Of a stretch of DNA of 64,000 bases, positions 54,651 through 64,000 are shown in pieces (position 1 is the first letter of the stretch; every line of letters begins with the position of its first letter). The position numbers and the translations under genes were made by a program. The DNA is taken from contig CM075941.1 of NCBI GenBank assembly GCA_038030265.1, positions 53,917,952 to 53,981,951 on the forward strand, written 5' to 3'. The DNA comes from Corythucha ciliata. Taxonomy: Eukaryota; Arthropoda; Insecta; Hemiptera; Tingidae. The notes beneath the pieces were generated by a model. That model saw only the letters and a list, made by a program, of their open reading frames with translations. It was not told where the DNA came from and did no database searches.

Positions 54651-56336
54651 TCAACTCTCAGGAGACAGCAAAGATTCCCACTGAGGAGTCATTATCATCC
54701 TAGTAGTAAGAGTCCCCATGTTGATCATATTACCTTTTTTTGTGCTGCCCTCCAGGTTCACCGAAATTAACTCCTGAGGAAAAGGCCAAAATTTTAAAGA
54801 TATATGGGTGAAGGGGGTAATCAGGACAAACCTGTTTGAATCCAACTTGAGTGGCTGGTTCAACGTTGAGTTTCACGTCACCCAATTTGAGGCGCGCCTT
54901 GCCAGATTTGAGAATTTGTAGCGTTCCTATGCGACCAGCGGGAAGATCTCTTAGGACACACCTCTGAAACAAAAACAGCGGTTGTTTACCTGCTTTCTAG
55001 TTCCGAGTAGGGCATACCACTACTATTAATATACCTCGCCTTCAGAATCCTTTTTGATCGCCGCCGACTGCTGCACGTTCATCTTTAATTTGGGCATACT
55101 TGTGGGAATCTGAAAAAAATAATAATTGTCCGATGTTATTTAGAAAAATCTCACGTTTTACGGACGGAAGGGGGACGGCTAACTTGAAAGAATATGTAGT
55201 TTTTGTCTTGAGAAATTGTCAATAGTTCCGATATGGAATACGGTCGCATTTGCTCGATGTCCACTGGATTTTCAGCACTTTCCCTCTCAGTCTCTCCAGT
55301 AAGGCTGTTAGCCAAGGCTTCCTGCTCTCGTTTGACTGTTACCGGGGGAAAATAAATAAATAAAACAGATTTTGAGCGTGGATACGGGGGATTTTACCTT
55401 TGATTCTCGTAGTTTCCGAAATCTGTATCTTAGAGACCGAGGACTCCTCTTTGACATCCTCCAATTTGCCTGAAAAATAATTTGGAGTTCAGTTGTGGGG
55501 AGGGGGGCGTGAATTAGAAGATCCTTCGTTTTAATTACATTGTCGCAGTGGAAGTTGAATGGGCATGTTTTCCATATCAGCTTGATTTTCAGGATCGTCG
55601 ATAAAATCATCTCGAAGTAACTCTTTCATAAACTGCTCCTCCTCTTCTTTGTCTAATTTCGTGCTCCCCTGAAACGTGAAGTTACCATCAGGAAGAACTC
55701 AACAGAATAGTTCCGTGTGGTCGTTTGCCCCCGCTAAGATCTGCCCATCGGGTGCACTAGAAACAAGCTGAGAAGTGACAATGGAGAACAGATTTCTCTT
55801 ACCAAAGGCTTCAGTCGAGGCTTGGGTATAGACGTCGTATAGTCGGACGACGACCCACCATGACCTAACCCACCTCCACCCCATCGACCACTTTTCATTG
55901 ACGGTGCCAACCCTTCGGAAAATACTCCCGAGCCCTGAATGAAATTGCCCGACCGTTTACCACCGCGGAGTCCACGACCACGGCCACGATCCACACCTCC
56001 CCGGCCTCTGTGACTGCCTCGCGAGGAGGAGGATCCGGGTGAGTTTGTGGCGTTTTCATTTTGACCTGACCCATCGCTGAAAAACAATAATAATTAACAT
56101 AAAAAGCATTAAAAAAATTGAGGGTCACAAAGTACTTACTCAGCCTGCCTCTTTCGCGTGACGTTGAGATTAGGTACGAACACCTTCTTCGTTCGACCCT
56201 CGTTCAAAGGATTAGCAGGCAATTCACTGAAAGTCGTCAACTTGAGATCTCTAGGAGTGCGAAATGAGGGGAGCCGTTTAAACGAGTTGGTCATCTCTGT
56301 TTTGACAGAGACTTGAGGATTGTGGTCAGTGGGCAT
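54651..56336 (-). CDS. POLR3D: RNA polymerase III subunit RPC4
   Basis: TFIIF-like subunit of Pol III (with RPC5) acting in termination and reinitiation in the nucleus. Exons (minus): 56,336-56,140, 56,076-55,803, 55,668-55,539, 55,469-55,398, 55,335-55,184, 55,109-55,035, 54,963-54,832 and 54,773-54,651. The sum is 1,155 nt, or 384 codons plus stop; human RPC4 is about 398. The N-terminus has KKVFVPNLN, as in RPC4 orthologues, then a Gly/Arg-rich stretch (GRGRGLRGGKRSG). The conserved C-terminal RPC4 domain includes FMKELLRDDF, DLPAGRIGTLQILKSGKARL, KLGDVKLNVEPATQVGFKQE and LISVNLE. It is head to head with CHMP1 and tail to tail with AK6. Confidence 0.93.
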
Positions 56337-56817
56337 GATTCACGTACGGAGAAGAGCACACAACGACACATTAAACACGCCCTTTCGAAAAGGGATCAGT
56401 TCCGCGGACATTGAACACGTGAGAATGAAAAGATTCCGTACTGTTTTGAACCTGAGGGATTTCCAGACATGTCAAAACTTAACCTTGCGATTAGAAGCCT
56501 TCTCAGTTCTTTCAGCAGGTCAGCTCGATAGATTCTGAAGTCCACGGATTTTTGCACTTTTGTAAAACCATAATTGCTAGTAATTAAACCAAAAATCGCA
56601 CAAAAATAGTTCAATTCGCTCATTTCAGCCTACAAGACTCGGTCCTACTGTTCTGCAGTGTAACGCCCCGCGTTTATGACGTTTGGTTTGTGTCATTAGT
56701 CTTATCAGTTGACTCAGTCGTTCGGGTGAGTAATATACTTGAAACTTGATATTTTGGATTAATTAGTGACTAAATTCTTTGGATTTCAGTGTTTTTACTG
56801 TCTTCGAAAACGTCAAC
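56337..56817. promoter_or_regulatory. Shared upstream region of POLR3D and CHMP1
   Basis: 481 bp between divergent start codons. A likely 5' UTR intron of CHMP1 runs from about 56,726 (GGG/GTGAGTAA) to 56,789 (ATTTCAG), so the CHMP1 transcription start lies before 56,725. Confidence 0.55.
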
Positions 56818-57733
56818 ATGAGCTCAGCAATGGAAAGTATCCTTTCAAAGATGCCCTCAAGTTTTCTGGCTATTTTGAAGTAACTAATTTTGGACTTGGT
56901 AGAACAAAGTTCTTTTATTTTATAGTTCCATTCGTCTGTAATTCCTGTAATAAGCTACACGATGCCCAGAAGCCCTAAATTTCGTGTAACACATTATTGC
57001 CCTTAACTCACACCCGTTCAGATCATTTGTTTAACCTCAAGTTTGCTGTCAAAGAACTCGAGCGCAACTCAAAAAAATGTGAAAAGGAGGAAAAAGCTGA
57101 AAAATTAAAGGCTAAAAAAGCCATACAGAAGGGCAACGTTGAAGTGGCTCGAATTCATGCCGAGAATGCTATTCGTCAAAAAAATCAAGCAGTCAACTAT
57201 TTGAGAATGAGCGCCCGAGTGGACGCCGTATCCAGTCGAGTTCAAACCGCTCTGACAACTAGAAAGGTTCGTAAAAAAGAATTCATCCTCAGAAAACATC
57301 ATCTTTGGTGTTTTTTTAGGTGACGCAATCAATGGCAGGAGTCGTCAAAGCGATGGACGCCGCCATGAAATCCATGAATTTAGAAAAGATATCGTCTCTC
57401 ATGGACAAATTTGAAAATCAATTCGAAGATTTGGACGTTCAAAGTTCGTACATGGAGAACACGATGTCGTCAACGGTAACAACATCGGTGCCTCAGAATG
57501 AAGTCGACAGCCTGTTGCAACAGGTTGCCGATGAGGCTGGGTACGTTCATCGGAAACTTTTTTTCTTACGCTTGAATTTTTTTCGAGTATCGTTTTTTTG
57601 TGGTTTCAGACTGGAATTAAACATGGAACTCCCGTCTGCAGCCACGGGCCGAAGCATCGGTGCGACTACGCAAGCGTCACAAGAACAAGATGAATTGACT
57701 CAGCGTTTGGCCAGACTTAGGCAAGCTGAATAA
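56818..57733 (+). CDS. CHMP1B: Charged multivesicular body protein 1 (ESCRT-III, CHMP1/Did2)
   Basis: ESCRT-III-associated protein that recruits spastin and VPS4 for endosomal sorting, cytokinesis and nuclear envelope closure; cytosolic, assembling on membranes. Exons 56,818-56,836, 57,022-57,266, 57,320-57,540 and 57,610-57,733 sum to 609 nt, or 202 codons plus stop, against 199 in human CHMP1B. The first exon codes only six full residues (MSSAME). The conserved core includes [59 protein letters not shown] and [20 protein letters not shown]. The C-terminal MIT-interacting helix [15 protein letters not shown] binds MIT domains. Placement as 1B rather than 1A follows the MELP motif and is less certain than the CHMP1 call. 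Confidence 0.95.
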
Positions 57734-58328
57734 CAGGATGGAAAACGAAAGTTTCGTCAACCAATTCAGACAGCCTTAATTTAATTTATAAGCGGATAAT
57801 TTTCTGAAAACGACTAAGTGTAACTGTATAACGTAATTTTGAGAGTCATTCCAAGGAATGAAGAAGTGAACTTTTTTTTATTCAAAGCCAAGAATTGTCT
57901 GAGAATGATTGATTAGCATATTTTTCATACTACCCTCATAGGGGGGCAGCTTTATAGTCTTTTAATTCACAGGCGTCTCAAGCCTGGCACTTGCCCGTGC
58001 TGTACAACACCCTTACCGTCTTTTCAATCGCAATTCGCATTCCCGAAATTGGGGTCTAACCTGCGCGGAATACGTTGAAAAATATACTAATCGTCCTCTC
58101 TGACTGTATTTTTAGCGGATGTGGACATTTTAAACGAAATATTGGCACTTTTTAAGAACCTCTTCCGAACATACGGTCGGTTGAAGGGAACAATGTACCC
58201 ACCTAATTGGTGGGATAATAAATTATTCTGTATCATTATAGATCAGTGGCGTCTATTCTTTATTCTTCTTCCGTACCTACTAGCTAGCGTCGAACACCCC
58301 TCCACTATTCAATAGACAAGCTAGTGGG
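57734..58328. other. CHMP1 3' UTR and short intergenic stretch
   Basis: AATAAA occurs at about 58,216. No further gene was recognised before the next transposon. Confidence 0.5.
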
Positions 58329-58618
58329 CAGGGCTGGGCAGTAATTGAATTACGTAATTCAATTACAATTAGTAATTGGTAATTTGTAATTGATAACAAC
58401 ACGCCATTGTAATTGATAATTTGTAATTAAAAGCACTTTTTCGAAGTAATTTGTAATTACCAATTACATTTCCATCTTCAGAGCCACTATTACTTTGAAA
58501 ACTCAGCGGGTACTATTTCGCGCCTTACTTGGAGCTTTTGGAGGAGTTTTTGCATGAAATTCTCTGAAAAAAAAAGAGTTTCAAAGCAATTTTTGACACG
58601 AGCGATATCCTCGAGCTT

Positions 58619-60699
58619 AGGGTTGCCAATTTGGAATTTGAGAAAAACGGTACAAAAGTTTCAAAGATCGAAACCCCAAACCAGAGGCGTAAGTAGGAAT
58701 TTGTCTTGGGGGGGGGGGAGGATCAGATTGAAATCTCGTAAGGTTGAAAGGAGGCGGCTAATTTCACATTTTAGTCATCATTCCACCCAGCCAGCACACT
58801 CTTGAATCTGGACATCTTGCTGGCCTCATCATAGCCTCAATCTCTCAGTTATGGGCGATTTTTGGACTCTACCCGCAAATTAGCGCTTTTCTCAATTTTG
58901 GCCGAGTGTATCGTTCTTCTCAATTTCAGCCGCAGATTAGCGGTTTTGCCCCACCCCCTTCCATAGCCATGAATTTGCGCATTTTCTTAACTTTAGCAGC
59001 AAAGTATCGTTTTTATTCTGAGAGCGATGTTTCTTAGTTATACACGTTTCCTCAATTTCAGCAGCATATTACCGATTTTTTAATATTTTTACCAGGGGAT
59101 TAGCACTTTTCTCAGTTTCAGCGTTTTTCTTTAGTGTTTTCCTCAATATTAGCCGCAAAATAGGGGGACTTTTCACGAATTACGATGTTTTTGTTTCACC
59201 ATATGTACGCAATGCATGAGCGATTTTTCTCAGTTAACTCGGGAATTAGCGGTTTCTTCACCTATTGCCACAAATTGGCTTTTCTTTTTTTTTCAATTTC
59301 AGCCTGAAAAGCTGCCTTCAGAATCCGCAAATTGACGTATATACAGTTTTTGGTGCAAATAAGAATTTTTCTCAATTTCAACCGTGAATTAGCGCTTTTT
59401 TTAAATTGTAGCGGCGACGTGTCATGGCGTTTCAAACCTCTGAATTAGCGAATTTTCTAAATTTCAGTCACAAACTGGCGTCTGGCGCAATTTCAGCTGT
59501 AAATTAGCGATTTTTTCCATTCTTAGCCGCGAATTAGCAATTTTCTCAATTTTTAGGCTTAAAATTAACCTTTCTCTTAATTTTGACCAGGCTGATTGTT
59601 TATTTTCTAAATATTACCCGCGAATTAGCGGGTTTTCACATTATACCACCGCATTAGCAATTTTATAAAACTTTTATAGATATAGATTATTGCTTCTTTT
59701 CAGTTCTAGCCGCGAATTAGCGTAATTTTTAACATTGTACTATAGCCATGCATGAATTTGCCATTTTTCTGATTTTAGCCACAAAAATGCCTTCAGAAGG
59801 TACGAATTTAAATTTAAAATGTAATTTTTTTTTTCAAACCAAAAAATGTACATCTATCCATCATTTTCTGTCAAAAAATCATCATTTTTAAATTATAAAT
59901 TTCACGACACTTAATTCGTGAATTATTGATGTTTCTCAATTTTAAGCGAATTTTCGCTTTTTCTAAATTTTAGCAGCGTGGTAGCATCTCCATGCAACCC
60001 GTGCATTATCTACTGAATTTTGTCAATTTTGGCCAAGAATCGGCGTTTGACTCAATTTAAGCTGCAAATTAACAATTTTTCCCATTTTTAACTGAGAATT
60101 AGCACTTTTCCTCCAATTTGAACTGAAAATTAACGTTTTTCTTAATTTTAGCTCCGCTAATTGGTGATTTTTTCAATTTTTGCCGCGAATTAGTGGTTTT
60201 GTTTTTTTTTGTATCCGCGAATTAACGTTTTTCCATAACTCTATATCTGCAAATTGCAAATTAGCGATTTTTCCCAATTTCAGTGTGAAATAGCGTTTTG
60301 TGCTAATTTTGCGTCCATTCAGCATCCTATTCCCTTTTTCATACGCGAATGGGCAATTTTACGCCATTTCAGTTGTAAGTTTGCCAGTTTTCGCCAATTT
60401 TAACCTGAAAGCGTCTTTTATTTGTCAATATTATAGCGTGTTTTCTCAACTTTACACAAAACCTTTTGCGTTGATTTTCACAATTTATTCGTAGAATGGC
60501 CTCCATGTTCCGGGAATCAACGATTTTTTTCTTATTTTTAGTCTGAACGTTGCATCGCGAGACCACGAATCAGTCATTAGCGAATTAGCCAAATTAGCAA
60601 ACCATGACTATCCGGGGTTCCCCGTGACAGTCCGCAGGCTGGGATGTGGGGCAAAATTAGTCAAATTAGCAAATTTGACCCCGGACATTTCGCAACCCT
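58619..60699. mobile_element. Inverted-repeat element with AGGGTTGC ends, nested
   Basis: It begins AGGGTTGCCAATTTGG and ends GACATTTCGCAACCCT, giving short inverted ends. No clear target duplication. It hosts the array-bearing hAT copy at 58,682. The boundaries are tentative. Confidence 0.4.
58682..60572. mobile_element. Second copy of the 30-bp-array hAT element, right end lost
   Basis: It begins CAGAGGCGTAAGTAGGAATT with a G10 run and matches the complete element at 14,741 almost throughout (for example CACTCTTGAATCTGGACAT and GGCCTCCATGTTCCG). Many small indels separate them. Similarity stops near 60,572, so the right terminus is missing. Most of it is the same degenerate ~30-bp array. 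Confidence 0.85.
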
Positions 60700-60893
60700 A
60701 CTCATGCGATGCGTTTGGCATCTTGGGGCTATGCTGTTCCTGCTTCTCATCTCAAATATAGGTTCTGACGTTCGATTGTTGGCTGGACGCACTAAAAAAA
60801 TGACAGTGAACAAGAGCAAGACGCTTGCGTGTTCCACAAATCCAGCTCTTGGGTAATTGGTAATTGAAAAAGTAATTCAATTACAGTAATTAT

Positions 60894-62845
60894 GCTCACG
60901 CTCATACTTGAGAAGTTAGATGAGCAGAAGCACACTAACAAACTTATATTCGAGAGAATGAATAAGCTTGAAAAGGGCTTAGCAGCTTACGGATTACTCT
61001 AATGGACAAGACATTAAGAATCGCCACTTGGAATGCAAACGGATTAATTAGCCATATTGGAGAAATTGAATTATTCCTCCAGATTAATAAGATTGACATC
61101 TTACTTATAGCAGAAACCCACTTCACCAAAGCTTCATATGCAAAAATAAAGGGTTTCAAATGCTACCATGCGATACATCCAAGTAATACATAAATCGAGA
61201 GGGGGATCGGCCGTCATAATTAAAGAAAGTATTAAGCACTACGAAGAACTCAAAATTGAAGAAGATAAAATGCAAGTGATTTCGGTAAATGTCCATTTTA
61301 AAAGCAAGCACTTCATTATTGCATCAATATACTGTCCTCCCAGGTACGATCTAAAAAATGAAGACTACAGAGTTCTATACAAACAACTTGGAGAAAACTT
61401 CATAATCGGAGGTGATTACAACGCGAAAAATACGTACTGGGGTTCACGCATTACTACGACTAAGGGGAAGGAACTGTACAAAGCAGCAAGTCAAATCAAG
61501 TGTGATTTTCACTCTACTGGTAGGCCCACGTACTGGCCAACGGACACCAATAAAAAGCCAGATCTGATTGATTTTTTCATATCAAGAGGTATTTCAAGCG
61601 GCTACGTAAATGTGGAAGACAACAATGACTTGGTATCTGACCACTCACCAGTCATCCTAACAGTGAGTCCGTGATACTCAAGGAAGATGGGCCAAGATTG
61701 TTTAACAACAAAACATGCTGGTCCTGCTTTCGGCAAAAACTGGAAACGTCAATCGAACTATAAAAGCTCCCTTGAAATTCCCTCAACAACTCGAGGACGA
61801 ACTGGACATTTTCGTTGAAAAGATACAGAAAGCCGCATGGCACAGCACTCCAACAAGCCAAAAAAGCAACTGTATGAAACAAAAAGTGACATATACTCTT
61901 GAAGTGAGAAGCAAGGAGAAAATGGATGAATAATAGAACGCCTGAAAACAAAAACATACTGAACAAGTACTGCCATCAACTAAAGAAACTGATTAGAACA
62001 GTAAAAACGAAACAATAAGCAATTGTTTAAGCACATTAAGCGCTGAAAAAGACACAGAATATTCTCCTTGGAAAGTTACGAAATTCATGAAGAGACCGAA
62101 AACCCATTCTCCCCCTATAGTGAAAGCCGATGGGACTTGGGCTAGGAGTAATCAAGAGAAAGCAGATTTATTTGCGAATCACTTGTTTGAAACGTTTCAG
62201 CCGTATCCGACGCAGACTACAGAGGAAATTGTTACTCAGACGTACAAAACTGACGCGTATGAAATACATCCAGTCACGCTGAAAGAAATCATAAGAGCGA
62301 AATAAAAGACAACATCAACGCTAAGAAGTCCCCTGGTTACGACCTGATTACAGGTAAAGTAGTGAAAGAGCTCCCGGAAATAGCATTAAAGAAATTACTT
62401 CATATTATTAATGCTGCGTTCAGATTGAAGCACATACCTTCTCAATGGAAGGTAGCTGAGGTAATAATGATCCCTAAACCAGGAAAATCACCGAATGAAA
62501 CAACAGGATATCGTCCTATATCTCTTCTACCAGTCTTATCGAAATTATTTGAAAAATTGCTATTAAGAAGGCTTAAGCCAATTATAGAAAACCGAAAACT
62601 AATCCCTAATCACCAATTTGGCTTCCGGCATCACCACTCAAACGATCGACCAAGTACATCGAATAACAAATGTGATCGAAAAAGCGTTAGAAAACAAACA
62701 TATTGCATCTAGCGTGTTTCTGGATGTTGCTCGCAAGCCTTTGATAAGGTGTGGCACGAAGGGCTTGAATTCAAGCTACACAGGGACCTCCCTAGACAAT
62801 ATTATCTGCTGCTAAAGTCGTACCTGGCCAATAGACACTTCAGGG
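60894..62845 (+). mobile_element. Decayed Jockey-type LINE, truncated at both ends
   Basis: It starts within the ORF1 tail (about 34 codons ending at a TAA that overlaps the ORF2 ATG as TAATG at 60,999-61,004). It then carries endonuclease and reverse-transcriptase fragments in several frames and is cut at 62,845 by an hAT insertion; the 3' part may continue beyond the window. Confidence 0.8.
61002..62845 (+). pseudogene. Jockey-type ORF2 fragment (endonuclease, partial reverse transcriptase)
   Basis: Endonuclease: LRIATWNANGLISHIGEIEL and AETHF in one frame, then a frameshift near 61,170, then IASIYCPPRYD, IIGGDYNAKNTYWGS, PDLIDFF and SDHSPVIL to 61,674. After a noncoding-looking gap the linker and reverse transcriptase appear: WKVAEVIMIPKPGKSPNE, YRPISLLPVLSKLFEKLL, NHQFGFRHHHS, SSVFLDV and FDKVWHEGLEF. 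At least three frameshifts. The catalytic FADD region is not reached because the hAT insertion at 62,846 interrupts it. Confidence 0.8.
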
Positions 62846-64000
62846 CAGTGGCGTGCCCAGGAATTTTTCTTGGGGGGGGTTTTCAAATTACATAAAGGGC
62901 ACGGTCCTTTATAGTCAACTCTGCGCCAATAGTCAATTCATCTTTTAAGGGCGCGAATAGCCAGTTTGGCAATTTTTTCGGTGCAGCATGGCACAAATCG
63001 TCATTTAAGCCATATATCTATACAAGGCGCGAATGATCGGTTCCGGTATTTCTAAGGCACGAATTGTCCGCAGTTTCACCGTTTTCAAGCCGCGGAAGAT
63101 CAGTTTTTTTTGCTGGTGCCGATAGCCACTTTGAAGACGCGCAGTAGCCTCTGTAGGGCGCAAAAGATCTGATTAGCTAATCTTTGGACCGTGAATTTCT
63201 GGTACGAGTATGCCATTTTTAAGACTTAAATAGTCAGTTTTGCTATTTTTAGGGAACGAATCGTCAGTTTAGACATTTTCAGGGCATGAGGTTCAGTTTG
63301 GCCATTTTTTATGCTGGATAATGGTCGATTTTGCATTTTCAGGACATGAATCATCCGTTTCGGACCTTTCAAAGCACGAATCTCGCGGGCCGCTATATGT
63401 AGAGTTGGTATTACTAATTTTAGGACGTGAATAGCCAGTTTGGCCATTTTTACGGCGCAAAATGTCAGAATGGTCATTTCTAAGGCATGAAGAGTCAGTG
63501 CGATATTTTAAGTGCTCGAATCATCAGTTTTACTAGTCGAAATGGTCAGTTTTGCTGTTTTTAGAGCGAGAAATTTCTATTTTTCAAAGCGCTAATGGTC
63601 AGTTTGGCCAATTTAAGGACAGGAATCGTCTGGGTTGAGGCATTTTCAAGGCGCGAATCGTCAGTTAAGCTATTTTTAGGGCGCATAGAGTCAGTTTTGC
63701 CGATTTCATGGCTTGCATAGTCAGTTTGGCCAATTTTAGGGCGTGTAGTCTTGAAGCATGACATTTATATAGGGCGTCAAACCAAGGCGATAATGGTCAG
63801 TTAGGGCATTTTTGGCGTGCGACTGGTTGATTTTGCCATTTTCAGGGCGCGAATCGTCAGTTATAGTTTGCCCAAACATAACAGCATATAGGCGGGTTCA
63901 ATTAGTCACTTCTAGCCAATTACGCACGAATCGTTATTTTGACCATTCTTGGCGCGCTAATGGTCTATTTTGCAGCTTTCAGGACAGGAATATAATCTGT
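62846..64000. mobile_element. Third array-bearing hAT element, different family, runs off the window
   Basis: The left end CAGTGGCGTGCCCAGGAATT with a G8 run resembles the 14,741 family end (CAGTGGCGTAGGTAGGAATT). The preceding 8 bp (CTTCAGGG) are the expected left target duplication; the right one would lie beyond 64,000. It lies inside the LINE reverse transcriptase. Confidence 0.72.
62900..64000. repeat. Degenerate ~30-bp tandem array, second type
   Basis: Units carry GTCAGTTTTGCC or GTCAGTTTGGCC, a T-tract, then AGGGCGCGAAT. Unit starts at 63,660, 63,690 and 63,720 are exactly 30 bp apart. More than twenty imperfect units are visible. The sequence differs from the array at 14,890. Confidence 0.85.

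Larger units (their letters stand above)
58329..60893. mobile_element. hAT-like element with TAATTGAATTAC-rich ends, hosting nested insertions
   Basis: The left end CAGGGCTGGGCAG runs into repeated AATTAC/GTAATT motifs (58,340-58,470). Mirror sequence (GGTAATTGAAAAAGTAATTC, AATTACAGTAAT) occurs at about 60,853-60,892, but the final CCCAGCCCTG is missing where the LINE begins. The same terminus is found alone at 6,650. No transposase is seen in the visible parts. Confidence 0.65.

Overview
The window is animal nuclear DNA, most likely from an arthropod. It has spliced genes with GT-AG introns, no bacterial-style operons, and more than half its length is transposable-element sequence. The arthropod call rests mainly on a gene at 22,939-23,848 that matches the insect/crustacean prohormone-4 (IDLSRF-like peptide) precursor. 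The species cannot be named from the sequence.

Layout. 1-7,391: a near full-length two-ORF LINE with RNase H, flanked by a long direct duplication. 7,392-10,383: no gene seen. 10,384-13,345: a second RNase-H LINE on the minus strand, 5' truncated. 13,431-16,940: MITEs and a complete 2.2-kb non-autonomous hAT element packed with a degenerate ~30-bp repeat. 17,170-21,566: a Jockey-type LINE split by a 178-bp hAT MITE. 22,939-23,848: the last three coding exons of the prohormone-4-like gene. 25,938-34,464: a nested stack in which a foldback element made of ~150-bp monomers holds a PIF/Harbinger element, which in turn holds a complete Ty3/gypsy (Mag-type) retrotransposon. The undisrupted foldback arm preserves the empty site of the Harbinger insertion.

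35,167-57,733 is the host gene core. HTATSF1 (minus) has a ~12-kb intron that carries a C-type lectin gene on the opposite strand. It is followed by a compact cluster of housekeeping genes: PUM3 (minus), AK6 (plus), POLR3D (minus) and CHMP1 (plus). PUM3/AK6 and POLR3D/CHMP1 are head to head; AK6/POLR3D are tail to tail. Every fully visible exon chain sums to a whole number of codons, with lengths as I recall them for the human orthologues. The products act in splicing/transcription elongation, ribosome biogenesis, nucleotide/ribosome biology, Pol III transcription and ESCRT-III membrane scission.

58,329-64,000 is again nested transposons: an hAT-like element containing another inverted-repeat element containing a second copy of the 30-bp-array hAT, then a decayed Jockey LINE interrupted by a third array-bearing hAT that runs off the window.

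The most unusual signal is that at least two hAT families, sharing the terminus CAGTGGCGT but with different internal sequence, are both filled with ~30-bp degenerate arrays in which A/T tracts recur about every 10 bp. I know of no described family with this design, but no database could be searched.
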